Below, in pieces: positions 22,062-33,397 of a DNA stretch of 64,000 nt (the first letter of the stretch is position 1; the number at the start of each line of letters is the position of its first letter). Both the position numbers and the translations under genes were made by a program. The stretch covers positions 57,745 to 121,744 of the forward strand of contig KB445801.1 of assembly GCA_000320605.2 (NCBI GenBank). The letters are read 5' to 3'. Under the pieces are notes generated by a model. It was given only the letters and a program-made list of their open reading frames with translations. It did no database searches and was not told the DNA's origin. Source of the stretch: Gelatoporia subvermispora B (Eukaryota > Basidiomycota > Agaricomycetes > Polyporales > Gelatoporiaceae).

Positions 22062-24233
22062 ATGGATACCCCGGTATCTGAGAGGACGCACGTCGAGTAC
22101 GGCCCCGCCTCTTCCGGCGCGCACGGCTCTTTCAGCAAGGAGGATATCACCAAGGAGGACGTCTGCAAAGAGGAGGCGCGCACTCCCCCGCCCTCCGCGT
22201 GCGGAGACGATCCGGACCCGGTGGAGGACTTCTACCCCGACGGCGGGCGTGGGTGGCTCGTCGTCCTGGGTTGTGTCATATTTTGTGCCGCGACGGTCGG
22301 ATGGGGGTATGTTCCTGCTGTGCCCGGATTGTGAACTACATTGAACACCACGTCTTCTCTCCCCGCGCTGTTTCCATCTGGAAAGGCTCGTGAGCATTGC
22401 GGACATCAGTCCCGAGTTTCCCCTCTTCTTTGCTGGTGTCGATATTCACTGCCTGCCAGGCTTGGGGCGTTATACAGGATTATTATCAAGCACATCTTTT
22501 CCCTGATGCCAGTGATACTCTCCTGAGTACACTGGGCAGTATGTCTGGTATGGTGAGCCGTAGCCCGTGTTTAGCGCAGTGAAATGTAGCATCTGACCGT
22601 CGCTCAGATCATGACTTTAGCAAGTATCGTGTTCGGAAAGCTTGGTGATCGGTAGTAAGTTATCTCCCATGCTATGTTTACACCAGGGGGCTCATCCTTC
22701 ACCAGCGGGTATCGAGTGCGTGGACCAGTCTTTCGAGTAACCCCCTGCTTAATGGCACCCTCTCCCCAGTATTTCTTGGCAGCTGGTGCTATTTGCTGGG
22801 TTGTTAGTATGCTAGCGTCAGCGTTCTGCACAGAGTTATGGCAGTTCTTCCTGACACAGGTAATCACATTCTATTGACCATCCCCTCAGTCATATGATTG
22901 TCTCACGCCATTCAATGACCAGGGGATATTGCAAGGAATTGCCAGCGCCCTAGTATTTCCTCTTATTGTACGTAGTGCATCACCAGCGTTCCATCAAGCC
23001 GTCCTCAAACATACGCACAGGTTGCTTTGCCTGCACAATGGTTTTTCAAATACCGCGCCTTAACCACAGGTATGGTTGTTGCGGGAAGTTCCCTCGGTTC
23101 GTCATTCTGTGGTCCAGCCCCTTAGTTGGTGGTAGAGTCAACTTATCCTATTATCCTATAGGCGGAGCCATCTCGTCGCTTCTGCTGCGTGCTATGCTCG
23201 AGCCTTTAGGCTACAAAAAGACGTTCATCATAATCAGCGGCATAGATGCCTTCTGCCTCATTATAGCCTTTTTCCTAATCAAAGAGCGACGACCGCCGGG
23301 AAGCAAACGTCGTCAGATTATCTGGTTCGATGTCACGTTCTTCAAGGACCCCGTCTTCTGGAGCCTCGGCTTTTGCTTCCTGTTCACGACATTGTGCGTC
23401 CTCCATTCGATGCGATGGTGCTCACCGAATCTGCGTACTGATGGCCATCACGCGCAGTGGTTACTTGTCTCCCATATTCTATTTGCCTAGCTTCACCGCA
23501 GAAAAGCTTCCACATCTGAGCAGTTTCGTAAGGATCCATCTTCGTCTTTCGAGACATTCGCCCGACCGACATTGCTTCAACAGCTCGCCGAGCTGCCGCT
23601 GACGATCCTGAATCTTTCGGCTGCGGCCGGACGCACGGGCGTGGGATTCATTGCAGATCGCATCGGCCCTGTGAACGCGCTCTTCATCGCTGTGCTGATG
23701 TCGGGCCTTACGCAGCTGCTGATCTGGACGTTTGTGGCCGACTACGCTGGCATCGTACGTACAGCCGCCCGTCGGGCTTTCCTCTTCTACGATCTCGCGC
23801 CAGTGCTCACCGGTGCCATTGCTTGTTAGATGTCATTCGCCGTGCTCTACGGGTTCTTCTGCGGATGCTTTCTGTCGCTGTCCCCCGCGGTCGCGGCCCG
23901 TCTATACGGCTCAGGTCGTCTGGCGGGGCTCTCTGGGTTGCTGCTCATGTTCAATCTTCCCGGTCAGTCCCATTGTCTTGACAGTGTCGCGTTGTGTTCA
24001 ACTGTTGCAAGGAAATTCGACCGGCGCTCCCATCGGCGGAGCTATTCTGACCGCATCCGGCGGTAGCTGGAAGGCGGTATCGATCTATTCGGGATGCACG
24101 CAGATAGTCGGTGCCACAATTCTGCTGTATGGTGAGGTATGCTGTTTCGTCAGAGTGACATTGTTCCTGATGCATGCCGTTGCCATTGACAGCTCGTTTC
24201 AAACGGGAACACAAGGTAATGGCGGCGTTCTAA
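22062..24233 (+). CDS. MFS transporter, monocarboxylate-porter type (copy B)
   Basis: Fourteen exons, 458 residues: 22062-22306, 22386-22389, 22460-22552, 22608-22654, 22706-22715, 22770-22859, 22923-22967, 23021-23096, 23162-23393, 23458-23527, 23584-23754, 23830-23962, 24012-24131 and 24193-24233. Twelve of the 14 exons (2-8 and 10-14) have the same coding length as in the gene at 15884-17972, including the 4-bp and 10-bp microexons. Only exons 1 and 9 differ. Family blocks are GRGWLVVLGCVIFCAATVGW, AWGVIQDYYQAHLFPDASDT, FGKLGDRYGYRYFLAAG, a central loop rich in Lys/Arg, and SVWIN-less C-terminal helices ending in a basic tail. The cytosolic N-terminus is acidic. Probably a proton-coupled porter of the plasma membrane; the substrate is unknown. 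Confidence 0.87.
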
Positions 24234-24921
24234 CCATCGCCGGACTGCCCCGAGGGGAACTGCGTCCACCCGGGTGGTGCTATCCAACCGCAGTGGGTAG
24301 TTGTGCAGTGGAATAGGGGGGCGGTGTAAATCCACTCGCTGATAGATCTGTTCGTGCACTGGTGCGCAATGATACATAGATTTATTCCAAAATGCTATCC
24401 TCGCCTCGTCCGAGAGCCGAGTGAACCTTGTTACCCCTACCCCTGACGTCCCATAAGCTTCAGGGTCGCTGCACGCGTCTTGACCAAGTCCGGTCAAGAC
24501 CGAGGGGCAAGTGAGCATTTGAGCATGGGACCGGGAGGTCACCATGGGCACGGACGTGAATTTGGTTCCGCGATGCCGACTACGGGCGTCTGACTCTACA
24601 AACTGAGTATCTGTGGGTGATTGACGCCGTCGAGCAAAGGCAATCACCATGCTTTGGACAGGTCAGACAGCTTTCGAGACGCGTGCAGCGCCTGTGCTGT
24701 CTGAACAACGACACCGCTCGCTGACTGTGTATGACACCAGCACAGAATCCGTATATGTGTTAGTCCTTGCTCGCTTAGCCACGCAGACCTCGCCAGTCGG
24801 GAATACTTCCCTTGGCCACCTGCTAGCTTTCCGTCATATGCGCACATGCTATTTTGATTCTCGACGCTAAGAAAGCGTCGTCACAACTCTCGTCGCCCTC
24901 CTCTTTTCACTCTCCAACACT
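24234..24921. other. Intergenic, nothing recognised
   Basis: This is the presumed promoter of the G-alpha gene; the stretch just before the ATG (24880-24920) is pyrimidine-rich, as is usual for fungal start regions. Confidence 0.45.
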
Positions 24922-26857
24922 ATGGGCCGCTCCATCGACGAGGACCCGCTTTCTCTCGCCATTGCCCCTCCTCCCAACGAGACTACGGAGGAGCGAGAGG
25001 TCAGGCTCAAAGCAGAAGCAGAAGCCCGGAAAATCAGCGATAGGATTGATGAGCAGCTCAAGGCGGAACGAGCAGCATTGAAGAAGAAAAAGCCTATCAA
25101 GGTCCTTCTTCTTGGTCAGAGCGAGAGCGGTGAGCTGAATGAGAGTTTGCAATGCCAACAACCCACCTGACCATGATTATCGCCTTCGCTGTCAGGAAAA
25201 TCTACCACACTCAAGAGTGAGATGCCCTGTATTGTTCTCACCATGCCTTCCTTGTTGATGTTGTTCCAGATTTTCAGATCGCCTACGCAAAGGACGCGTG
25301 GACAGCTGAGCGCGCCGCATGGCGTGCTGTCATCCAGCTCAACTTGGTTCGCAATGTGAATACCATTCTGGACATGCTCGCTGAGGAGATGTCGGGCGGG
25401 CCCGTCTCGAGGGACGAGCCCGAAGACACCGAAGACGATGAAGCGCCGAACGCACCGACGCCTGCCCCGGCCGAAGCTAAACCCCTCCAGTTCACGGAAA
25501 AGCATGCGCTGTTGAAATTGAGACTCGCGCCCCTGCACAGGGTCCAAAAGGACCTGGAGCACCGAATAGGCGCCTCGTCGGGCGAGGAGACCTTCTCGTC
25601 AACCCCCATAACGACCGCTGCGCCATTTGACTTTGGTAGTGATCCGCCTCCAGAGCTTCCCAAGAAACGTCACCAGGAGTTTTTCATTCGCTCCACGCAG
25701 TCATGGAAGGCGGACGTCGCTGCTGACGGGCTATCGAAGAAGAACAAGGCGGCCCAGGACCGGGAAACGACGGAGATAATTGCAGGATGTGCCGATGATA
25801 TGCAAGCTGTTTGGAAGGACCCGGTGGTGCAGGAAATGCTTCATCGGCGAAAGATCAGGATGGAACTCACTGGTGGATTGTACGTTTCCCTGTCTGATCG
25901 TGTCGTGTGACATATTTCCCTCGTACTCATGCATATCTGCAGCTTCCTGAATGATGTTTCGCGCATCGCGACCCGTGACTACGAACCATCCGATGATGAT
26001 ATTGTGCGTGCGCGGTTGCGCACGCTCGGTGTCCAGGAGTACAAGATCAGATTTGAGAAGCGTGAGTGATCGACGATTACACGCGTGATGGCTCGCTGAC
26101 AGGCGCTTCAGAGAACGGGGCCGAGTGGTCGTTCTACGACGTCGGAGGATCCAGGACGCAGGTGAGCTGTGTCCGGAGTACACCCACCAACACAACTGAC
26201 TACGTGTGTACAGCGAATAGCATGGTACCCGTACTTTGACGACTGCGATGCGATCATCTTCTTGGCCCCGATCAATTGCTTCGACGAGCGGCTCGTCGAG
26301 GATCCTCGTGTGAACCGTCTTGAGGACACCTACAGGCTGTGGAAGTCTGTCTGCTCTTCGAAATTGCTCGCGAAGACGCAGATAATTCTCTTCCTCAACA
26401 AGTGCGATCTGCTGGACAAGAAGCTCAAGAACGGTGTCAAGGTGAAGGACCACATCCATACTTTCGGCGACAGGGCGAACAATGTCGACACTGTACAACG
26501 ATGTGGGTACCGCAAGGCTCAGAGTTGTGTTGTATGATGACTGATGACGACGTCAGATTTTGCACAACATTTCAAAGAAATGTTCAGGAGGAACTCGCCA
26601 GAACCGCGACAATTCCGCTTCCACCTGACATCTGTTGTGGTATGTATTTTGTTCGATAATCACCCTCCATGCACATACTGAACTTGACCTAGGACACACA
26701 AGCCACTGCCGTGACTCTGAGTGTTGGTCAGTACTCTCACTTTTCATCCTACCTTCTTCCTTCGTTTCCGCGGCGTGCCTTCCGCATTTAACGCGCCTTT
26801 CTTGCAGTTGAAGAGAACATCCTCCGGGAGCATTTGCGCAAATTGGATCTCATCTGA
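24922..26857 (+). CDS. Divergent heterotrimeric G-protein alpha subunit
   Basis: Nine exons encode 490 residues: 24922-25129, 25196-25216 (21 bp), 25270-25879, 25943-26061, 26103-26161, 26214-26502, 26557-26639, 26693-26726 and 26808-26857. All GTPase motifs are placed: P-loop GQSESGKST (split by intron 1), switch I RARLRTLGV with the conserved Arg, switch II DVGGSRTQR, NKCD, and a TQAT version of the TCAT motif. The protein is about 135 residues longer than a canonical G-alpha; the extra length is an acidic/Pro insertion in the helical domain (near residues 110-190). The Gln that positions the water for GTP hydrolysis (DVGGQ) is Ser. The N-terminus (MGRSIDED) lacks the usual palmitoylated Cys3 and the Ser/Thr6 of the myristoylation consensus. 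The C-terminus (KLDLI) lacks the Cys-x-x-x receptor tail. Signalling output is therefore uncertain. Confidence 0.92.
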
Positions 26858-27463
26858 TAAACGCTGTTCCTCATACCCCCATACCCCACTCCTCTCCATC
26901 ACTCCCACTGTATTTCGTTTTTGCTAGCACTACCTTTCGCCGCCTGCTACGCAGCGCTAACGACTCCTTTCAACATTACCCCCATCCCTTCCCGGATGCC
27001 TATTGACGCTCGTGTATAACAGTCGAAGAGCATGTATTCCGCGGTCATCTCGAAGCGGCGGACCTTCTGTAGTACTATCTGGCACAGCAGCTGGGAATGT
27101 CTAGAGCTGTAAGTGACCTCCTACATTCCAAATCCTTTGCTCATATATCGATCTTGAAAGTGTTGTACTACCTCCTGACTCTGTCTTGGTCTCGGAAATG
27201 TGCTTTATTATACTCCCTGTCGTTATCACTTGGGATGTTCCACATTGGTTGTACATTGTGACACTTTCGACCTGTGCGTCTAGTTATATATGTCCTCAGT
27301 TGATACCCCTTGGTACGTCCCTGCTGGACGATCCGGCCGAGCATCCGCTTGTTGCTCGTAACACGAGCGCGCGTGAATGTCAGTAGGTATCCTCAATATT
27401 GAGATCGATATGGCACATTACATGAGCACACTAACGAAGACAGAGTCCGCTCTAAGAAAATAA
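26858..27463. other. Convergent 3' spacer between G-alpha and the exchanger
   Basis: AT-richer than the flanking genes, with short frames only. No RNA gene recognised. Confidence 0.45.
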
Positions 27464-29932
27464 TCATGAGACTCCATTCCGAGACTGGCCCTCGCTGTCT
27501 CTCCGCAACGCTGGGCTAGCCAACCCCCGCTCTATCCTGCTCTCATCCATCACACCTGGCGTCACCGGGAACTCCAACGCACCGCCGACCCCGGCACTCA
27601 GCCCTGCAGTGGCCGGGTATCCAGACGCCCGCGTGGTCAAGTCCACCTCGACGCCGTCGTCCGCCTCGTCGTCCGTGTCCACCGGTGTCCCAACCCTGCT
27701 GCCACCTGAGGCCGATGCCATGCCCGACGCACGCCGCGCCTTGCGCGCGTGGAACGTCCTGCTCGCGGTCGCGTTCGAGAACAGCGGGAGGAGGTACCGC
27801 TCGTCAAGCTGCTGGAACCACTTCCCGTCCTCGCCCGCCGCGCGCGGGGGGCCATCGCGCGACTTGCGGCGCCCACCCGGCGACGTGGCCTCGTGCGACG
27901 TCGACGCCATGGGCAGGACCTCGCCGCCGTCAGAGTCGTACGACTCGGACGACGCGGCGGAGAAGATCGTGTTGTTGTTCAGTGGCGACGCCGCGTGCAG
28001 CGCTTGGTGATTGTAGATGCGTGGCGCCTCGTCGTCTAGGCTCGTCGCGCCGTGCGGCACGCCCTGCGGCTGCAGCTGCTGCGACGCGAAGAACCCGCTG
28101 TCGTCGTTGTCCATATACCGCGCCCACCGGCCACCCCGCCGTGCGTACCAGCTCCGGCTCAGCGCTCCGCCGTCCTCGTCGTCGCTGCTCGCCTCGTCGT
28201 CTTCTACGCCCGTCCGGATGCCGAGGACTTCCAGCATGCGCGCGGTTGTTCCGCCGAATACAAGCACTGACAGCACCACGACAACGAGAACGGTTGTTCT
28301 TAGCGTCTGCGCGTTTTCACCCTTGAAACCTGCCGCGAGCGCGACGCCGACTGCCCCACGCAGGCCCGCCCAGAAGAGCATCATTTGGTACGAATGCGGC
28401 AGCTCTTCTTGGCGCTGGCCTCGCGCGTGCCTGTGGAAGAAGTTGATGGCCTCGGAAAGGGGGAACACGGCCGCGTAGCGCGTGAAGACCACGGCAACGG
28501 CTGTGATTATGACAAAAAGTGGCTTGAAGTAGCTTGTGACTTTCTCCGATGTGGGCGCGCTCGTGAACAGCGAGAGGCCGAGGTATATGAAAATGAAGTT
28601 CTCGGACAGCTTTGCGAGCGTCGAGAAGATGGACTTCGTCGCGCGCTGCGTGCGCCGCGACATGGTGTGGTACGCGTAGTGCTTCAGGGTGACCCCGCAA
28701 AAGAGTAGCGAGACGATGCCGGACATGCCGAGCCCGTTTGAGAAGAAGTAGGACGTATAGGCGAAGAGCGCGACGAGGCAGGTCTCGATGGAAGGGTATT
28801 GAGGTAGGTAGGAGTGTTTCAGCAGTAGCGACATGGCTAGCCCGAACGCCACGCCCAGCGCCATAGATACGCTGAATGACAGCAGGAAGATCCCGATTCC
28901 GTGGAAGATTGACAGAATGTGGATATCGGTTCCGTGGAATTGTGCCAGCGTTCTGGATGTGCCTCAGACAGTAGCGGTGCCAGACGAATGGAATGATACT
29001 CACTCGTACATGACGATACTGACGGCGTCGTTCAGCAAGCTCTCTCCGAAGATGATCGTGTAGAGCTTCGGGTCGACCTTGTACTGGTTGAATATGGCTA
29101 GGATGGTCACAGGGTCCGTGGCGGATAGCGTTGACCCGAACGCCAGACACTCGATCAGGCCCAACTCTAGCGACTCCAGACCGAGGAAAGACCAGATGTA
29201 TACGAGTACTCTGCACTGTATGTGGTGAACGACTCATAGCATGCAGTGGCTCCGAGGACAACGTACCCTACTCCGACCGCGGAGATGAATGTGCCCAGAA
29301 ACGCGAAGATCAGTATTGAACCGAAGTTCCGGAAGAAGTTTTCCTGGGATTGGGGATAAGTTTCAAGACAGCAAGCCTTTCATAAGTAATCCCACCTGCT
29401 TCAGCTCATATCCGGAATTCAGGATAATTGGTGGCAGAAGGAGGTTGAAGAACAGTGTGTGCTTGAAGGTCTATAGTGCTGGGTCAACATCTGAGTTATC
29501 TCCGGTCGTCGACTGCAATCAGAAACAACAAAAGATTTAGGCTGAAGAGCTGCAGGAGCACTGATGTGGCAAGAGGGCGTAGCTTGTCCTTGCCTTCTCC
29601 CGGCCTGTCTGCACACCGACCAGCGCGCCTCATGACAGACTAAATTTCCTCTAGTGATCCGGACTCACCAGCATCTCCCGTATCATCGTTCCTGGGGCTA
29701 GCCGCACCACAAAGCCCACGAACATACCCGCAAATATCGCGACTAGCGTCTCGTGTACCGCGCGTATCCGCTTGATTTGCAAGTAGTACGACGTCCATAG
29801 CGAGAGAATAAGCAGCACGCAGACCAGAAACAGGGACCAGGACGAGTAGAACTCTTCCTCCTCGGGAGCAGACGTGGGGGTCGGTGATGGCGGCGCGAAG
29901 AGCACCTGAGTGGGGGTATGGCTGGAAGACAT
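27464..29932 (-). CDS. Endosomal/Golgi-type Na+(K+)/H+ exchanger (NHX1-like)
   Basis: Five exons on the minus strand: 29932-29669, 29470-29396, 29343-29267, 29210-29004 and 28952-27464, give 703 residues. Hydrophobic segments follow the CPA1 exchanger order: [72 protein letters not shown], and the ion-binding [15 protein letters not shown] with the essential Asn-Asp pair. [14 protein letters not shown] follows later. The last about 230 residues are a hydrophilic, Ser/acidic cytosolic tail. Intron 1 is long (198 bp); its acceptor TAG at 29473-29471 could be misread as an in-frame stop. It exchanges Na+ or K+ for protons across endosome/vacuole membranes, controlling lumen pH. It converges with the G-alpha gene. 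Confidence 0.93.
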
Positions 29933-30354
29933 CGCTCGAGAACGCCGCCAGACGCAACCGAATGCTCTGGGTCAACCAGAATGAGGCTTGCACGCCTCGC
30001 AAGTGAAGAAACTAGACGTGTCCCGCAGTTTGATGGCTCGGCGACGGTGAGGTGGAAGTTCAGCTTCAGATTTGAAGGCGCCCACATATGGGCGCTCGAC
30101 CCTAAGACATGTCGCTGCGGTAATTCCACACACAACAAAGCATACATTCCAGAGTGAGATAATATACAGTACGACTGACTACAGCGAAAGACTACATATA
30201 GTACATGTTTCCAGTCCACGGGGAAGAGACGTCTATGGCATGATAGTCCCGATAGGTGTGGTGCATAAGGGGTCCTATGCAGGTGGGCATTGACACGCAA
30301 AATCATGAACCTGGGTGGAAGTATTGTGGGGGAAGACTCAGCCAAGGGGGCAGC
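29933..30354. other. Spacer upstream of the exchanger
   Basis: Contains the 5' region of the exchanger and the 3' end region of the next minus-strand gene; nothing else seen. Confidence 0.45.
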
Positions 30355-31100
30355 TCATAGCTGGAAGATGAGGACAAGGAGTCCAATTTCCACGGCTGCA
30401 ACGACGACGGTGACGGCTACGACGATCCAACCTGCGGTCACAAACGGCCGCCCAAAGATTCGTTTGCCAGTCTGCCCGACTGTTTTGACGACCCTCTGAT
30501 CGTAGATGCCTGCGACGCTGTATTTGTCGGCAAAATCGTGCTTCGAGTGCCGCTGCCGCAGGTATGCAAGCACGAACAGGAGGCCGGCGAGGACGGTGTA
30601 CAGAATGCCGACTAGCGGTCAGAACCCAAGCGTCATCGTTGTATGCATAGCTAGAGAACGCGTCGAGGCAGGGCTGCTCACTTCGAAAGAATCGAGGGTC
30701 GAAGAGCCGGAGGATCGTCAGGGCATATCCAAGGTTGCCCAGTGCGCTCCGGCCGTACGCACCGTCAAAGGTCCGCTGCCTCGCCCGGATTTCCACTTGG
30801 AACAACATGAATCGTCAGTAGACTCGCAATGCGGCTGGACTGTGCAGGGTCGCCCACCAAGCTCGTTGACGTCTTGTGGGTAAAACGAGTCCGCACGGTG
30901 ACCCCTTTTCGAAGGTTGTAATCGACAATTTTCTATTCGTCGGCTGACGAAACCTACCTATAGTAGTGATGGGGATGAATGCTCGCCCTGCTCATCGAAA
31001 AACACCTTGAGGACAACGGAGATAATGACTGGGAGAGCGACAAGAGACGTCCACGAGCAAGCCCTGGGCCGCGCCGGCGCGGCGTCGTAAGCCAGTAAAC
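30355..31100 (-). CDS. DUF202-like membrane protein (5' end unresolved)
   Basis: The last two minus-strand exons are clear. One ends at 30682 and the final one runs 30611-30355; the intron between them is 70 bp. They read VEIRARQRTFDGAYGRSALG, then a helix, then IGILYTVLAGLLFVLAYLRQ, and a final helix RPFVTAGWIVVAVTVVVAAV. The Arg-rich ERTF-like motif followed by two or three helices is the DUF202 pattern, shared with YidH and the membrane part of vacuolar transporter chaperones. An upstream exon ending QDVNEL joins in phase through an intron with its acceptor near 30796. Earlier sequence near 31080-30980 codes for another helix (SLVALPVIISVVLKVFF), but I could not place the start codon or all the introns. 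Confidence 0.55.
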
Positions 31101-31537
31101 AAAAATTATAAGCAGATAAGCGTGTTAGAAAAACAGAATAAGTGGCAAAATAAACAGAAAGATGAGCGACGCTTGAAGCTTGAAGAGTGTAAGTGAGTCA
31201 GTAAGCTCAAGTAAGGAGCTTGTATTGAAGTCAGTACTTGTAATCAGGCAGGCGCCAAAGTCATTACTTTTGGTCTGAACAATCTCCGCTCCTCCACGGC
31301 GACTTTGCCCTAATTGCGGCCTCAAGACCTTCGGTGCTTCCGGTTTCTTTGCTAGGAAGTGAGAGGTCGTCGGGGATTATGCTGTCCGGTTGTGTGAGGT
31401 TGCATGTGCTCAGCCCAAGGTGCGTAACGCGCAAAGTTTTCTCGAGCGGAAAGTAACACTCTGAGAAAGGGTCTCGCAGCAGGTCCTCTTGTCTGCACAA
31501 AAACGCTATGCCTCGACCGTAGGCCTCCAGGTAGGCC
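31101..31537. other. Probable bidirectional promoter region
   Basis: It lies between the 5' ends of the DUF202-like gene (minus) and OXA1 (plus). Includes short A-rich runs near 31100-31160; no gene recognised. A possible small upstream exon of OXA1 cannot be excluded. Confidence 0.4.
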
Positions 31538-32852
31538 ATGCGTCCCCGTGGTAGCTTCGTACTCATCCCGAGTCAGCGCGCCAGGCCGCTTAACCTGCGA
31601 CGGGAACTACTGGGTGCGCAGCAAGCGCGTAATCTCTGGTGGCCGTCAAAAAAGCCAGAGGCAGAATCACAATCTACTTCCTCTGAGCCAACACCTGTCG
31701 ATGCCTTCGCTCAGTCAGAGCAACCACTAGCGAACGTAGAGGCAACAAGCGCAGCAGAGGCTCCGGCAGCTCAGGAGTATGCTACTCTCTCGGAGAGTAC
31801 CACTGCAGAGGTCGCGTCTGCAACTGGCACGGACCTGCAAAGCATCCCTACAGAAGTCGTCCCAGACCTCTCCTCCATCCCCTCTGTCACCCAAGCTCTG
31901 CAATATGGCGACCTCGCCGCGCTCGGGCTCGCAGGCTGGACACCTGCTGGATTTTGCCGCTGGGGCATAGAGCTGCTACAAGTCTCAACGGGTCTCCCGT
32001 GGTTCTGGACGATCGTAACCGCGACGGTTGTCTCGCGTCTTGTCATCCTGCCGTTTTCGATCAAGTCGATGCAGTACGCGGCGCGGCTCGCAAAACACCA
32101 GGATGAGGTAACCTCACTGCGCGAGAAAATGACCGAGGCGCAGGCGTCGCGCGACGTGCTCGCGATGCAGTCGCTCGCGCTGCGCCAACGCCAGATATAT
32201 ACGAAGGCGAACGTCAGCATACCCGGCATGATGGCGCTCCCCTTCGTCCAGCTGCCGATCCAGCTTGGAATGTTCTTCGGTATCAAGAAGATGTGCGACC
32301 TTCCCTTAGAGCAGCTCAAGCACAGCGGACTGGACATCCTCCCGGACCTTACGGCAACGGACCCGACGTGGACGCTCCCTATAATCGGTGCTGTGCTCAT
32401 CAACCTTCAGCTCAGGGTATGTGCAGCGCCTTTCCCCTTGACATGCAGTACTGAATGCCAATTCGATCCGTGTAGTTGGGTATACGTGACATGCAAGCAA
32501 CCCCCGCACTCCCCCACATCATCAACTTCTTCCGTGTGTTCTCCGTCGTGGGTGTATTCTTGATGTCGAGCCTCCCGTCGGTGAGTACTCTCATCAGGAG
32601 TAGTCCAGCAGCTGTCTCATCCGATCTCAGGGTGTACTGACATATCTCGGTACCACGATGGTCTTCGGTATTGCGCAAACACTCGTGCTCCGCATTCCGG
32701 CCGTCCGCACCACACTCGGCGTCCCGATCGTGCCGAAGGAGCACCAGCCCAAGCCTGTCAGCTTCATGGAGTCCATCCGCTACGCGCAGAAGTGGTGGGA
32801 TGAACAGAAGAGCCAGGCAAAGGCCGGCCCAACTGCGGCCAAGAGACGATGA
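31538..32852 (+). CDS. OXA1: Mitochondrial inner-membrane insertase, Oxa1/YidC family
   Basis: Three exons: 31538-32416, 32476-32580 and 32631-32852, in phase 0, encode 401 residues. The first 30 residues are rich in Arg, Ser and Leu with no acids (MRPRGSFVLIPSQRARPLNL), as in a mitochondrial presequence. A disordered linker follows. The insertase core starts at GIELLQVSTGLPWFWTIVTA and TVVSRLVILPF, with the positively charged coiled region (MQYAARLAKHQDEVTSLREK). It continues with MALPFVQLPIQLGMFFGIKK, MQATPALPHIINFFRVF and a last helix in exon 3. The basic C-terminal tail (AKAGPTAAKRR) is where Oxa1 docks the mitochondrial ribosome. It inserts mitochondrially and nuclear-encoded subunits into the inner membrane. 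Confidence 0.93.
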
Positions 32853-33397
32853 GTGTCCAATATAATGTTATATCTCTCTAGTGATTAGACTATCTGTCGC
32901 GTGGGCTAATAGACATCACCTCTCCTCGCTTCTCGTGGCAAGTACGATTTCTCACGGGAATGCGCATCTGCGAAGTTCTACCGCGTTAAGTGCACATATT
33001 GAACCATTTTCGGACGCATAAGCAAAATACCGCCTCTAAGCATCTATATACGACTGGTGGCCTGAAACTGCTGTCAGTCGGAGACTATAGCGCCCGTCAG
33101 CCAAGTCCAGAAGCTCGTCGGGCCGAAGTGATTCGAAAGATCCCTATCATTCATCATATTACCCCGTAGGATGTGCAGCAAAGACGGTCAGAGGTTCGAG
33201 ATCGATCAATATTATACAGCTGTAGATCTCGGACTCGATTATAATGATTGTACAAGACAAAACAGCTTTGCATCGATTGTTATTTTGACTTTAGCGCTGT
33301 GTGATCGGTACAGACCGCGCCTGTTCACGTAATTGTCAACTCACTAATCCAACGTTTATCCAACGTTTGATGCCTGGTTCGTTTGTCAACCGCCTTG
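32853..33397. other. Intergenic, nothing recognised
   Basis: AT-rich relative to the neighbouring genes; only short frames. Confidence 0.45.

Noticed and set aside
27609..28478. Plus-strand frames up to 213 codons over the exchanger tail
   Set aside because: Shadows of the GC-rich C-terminal exon; very Arg-rich with no motif.
29471..29473. Apparent in-frame stop in the Na+/H+ exchanger
   Set aside because: The TAG is the acceptor of a 198-bp intron; splicing there restores the expected [12 protein letters not shown] junction.
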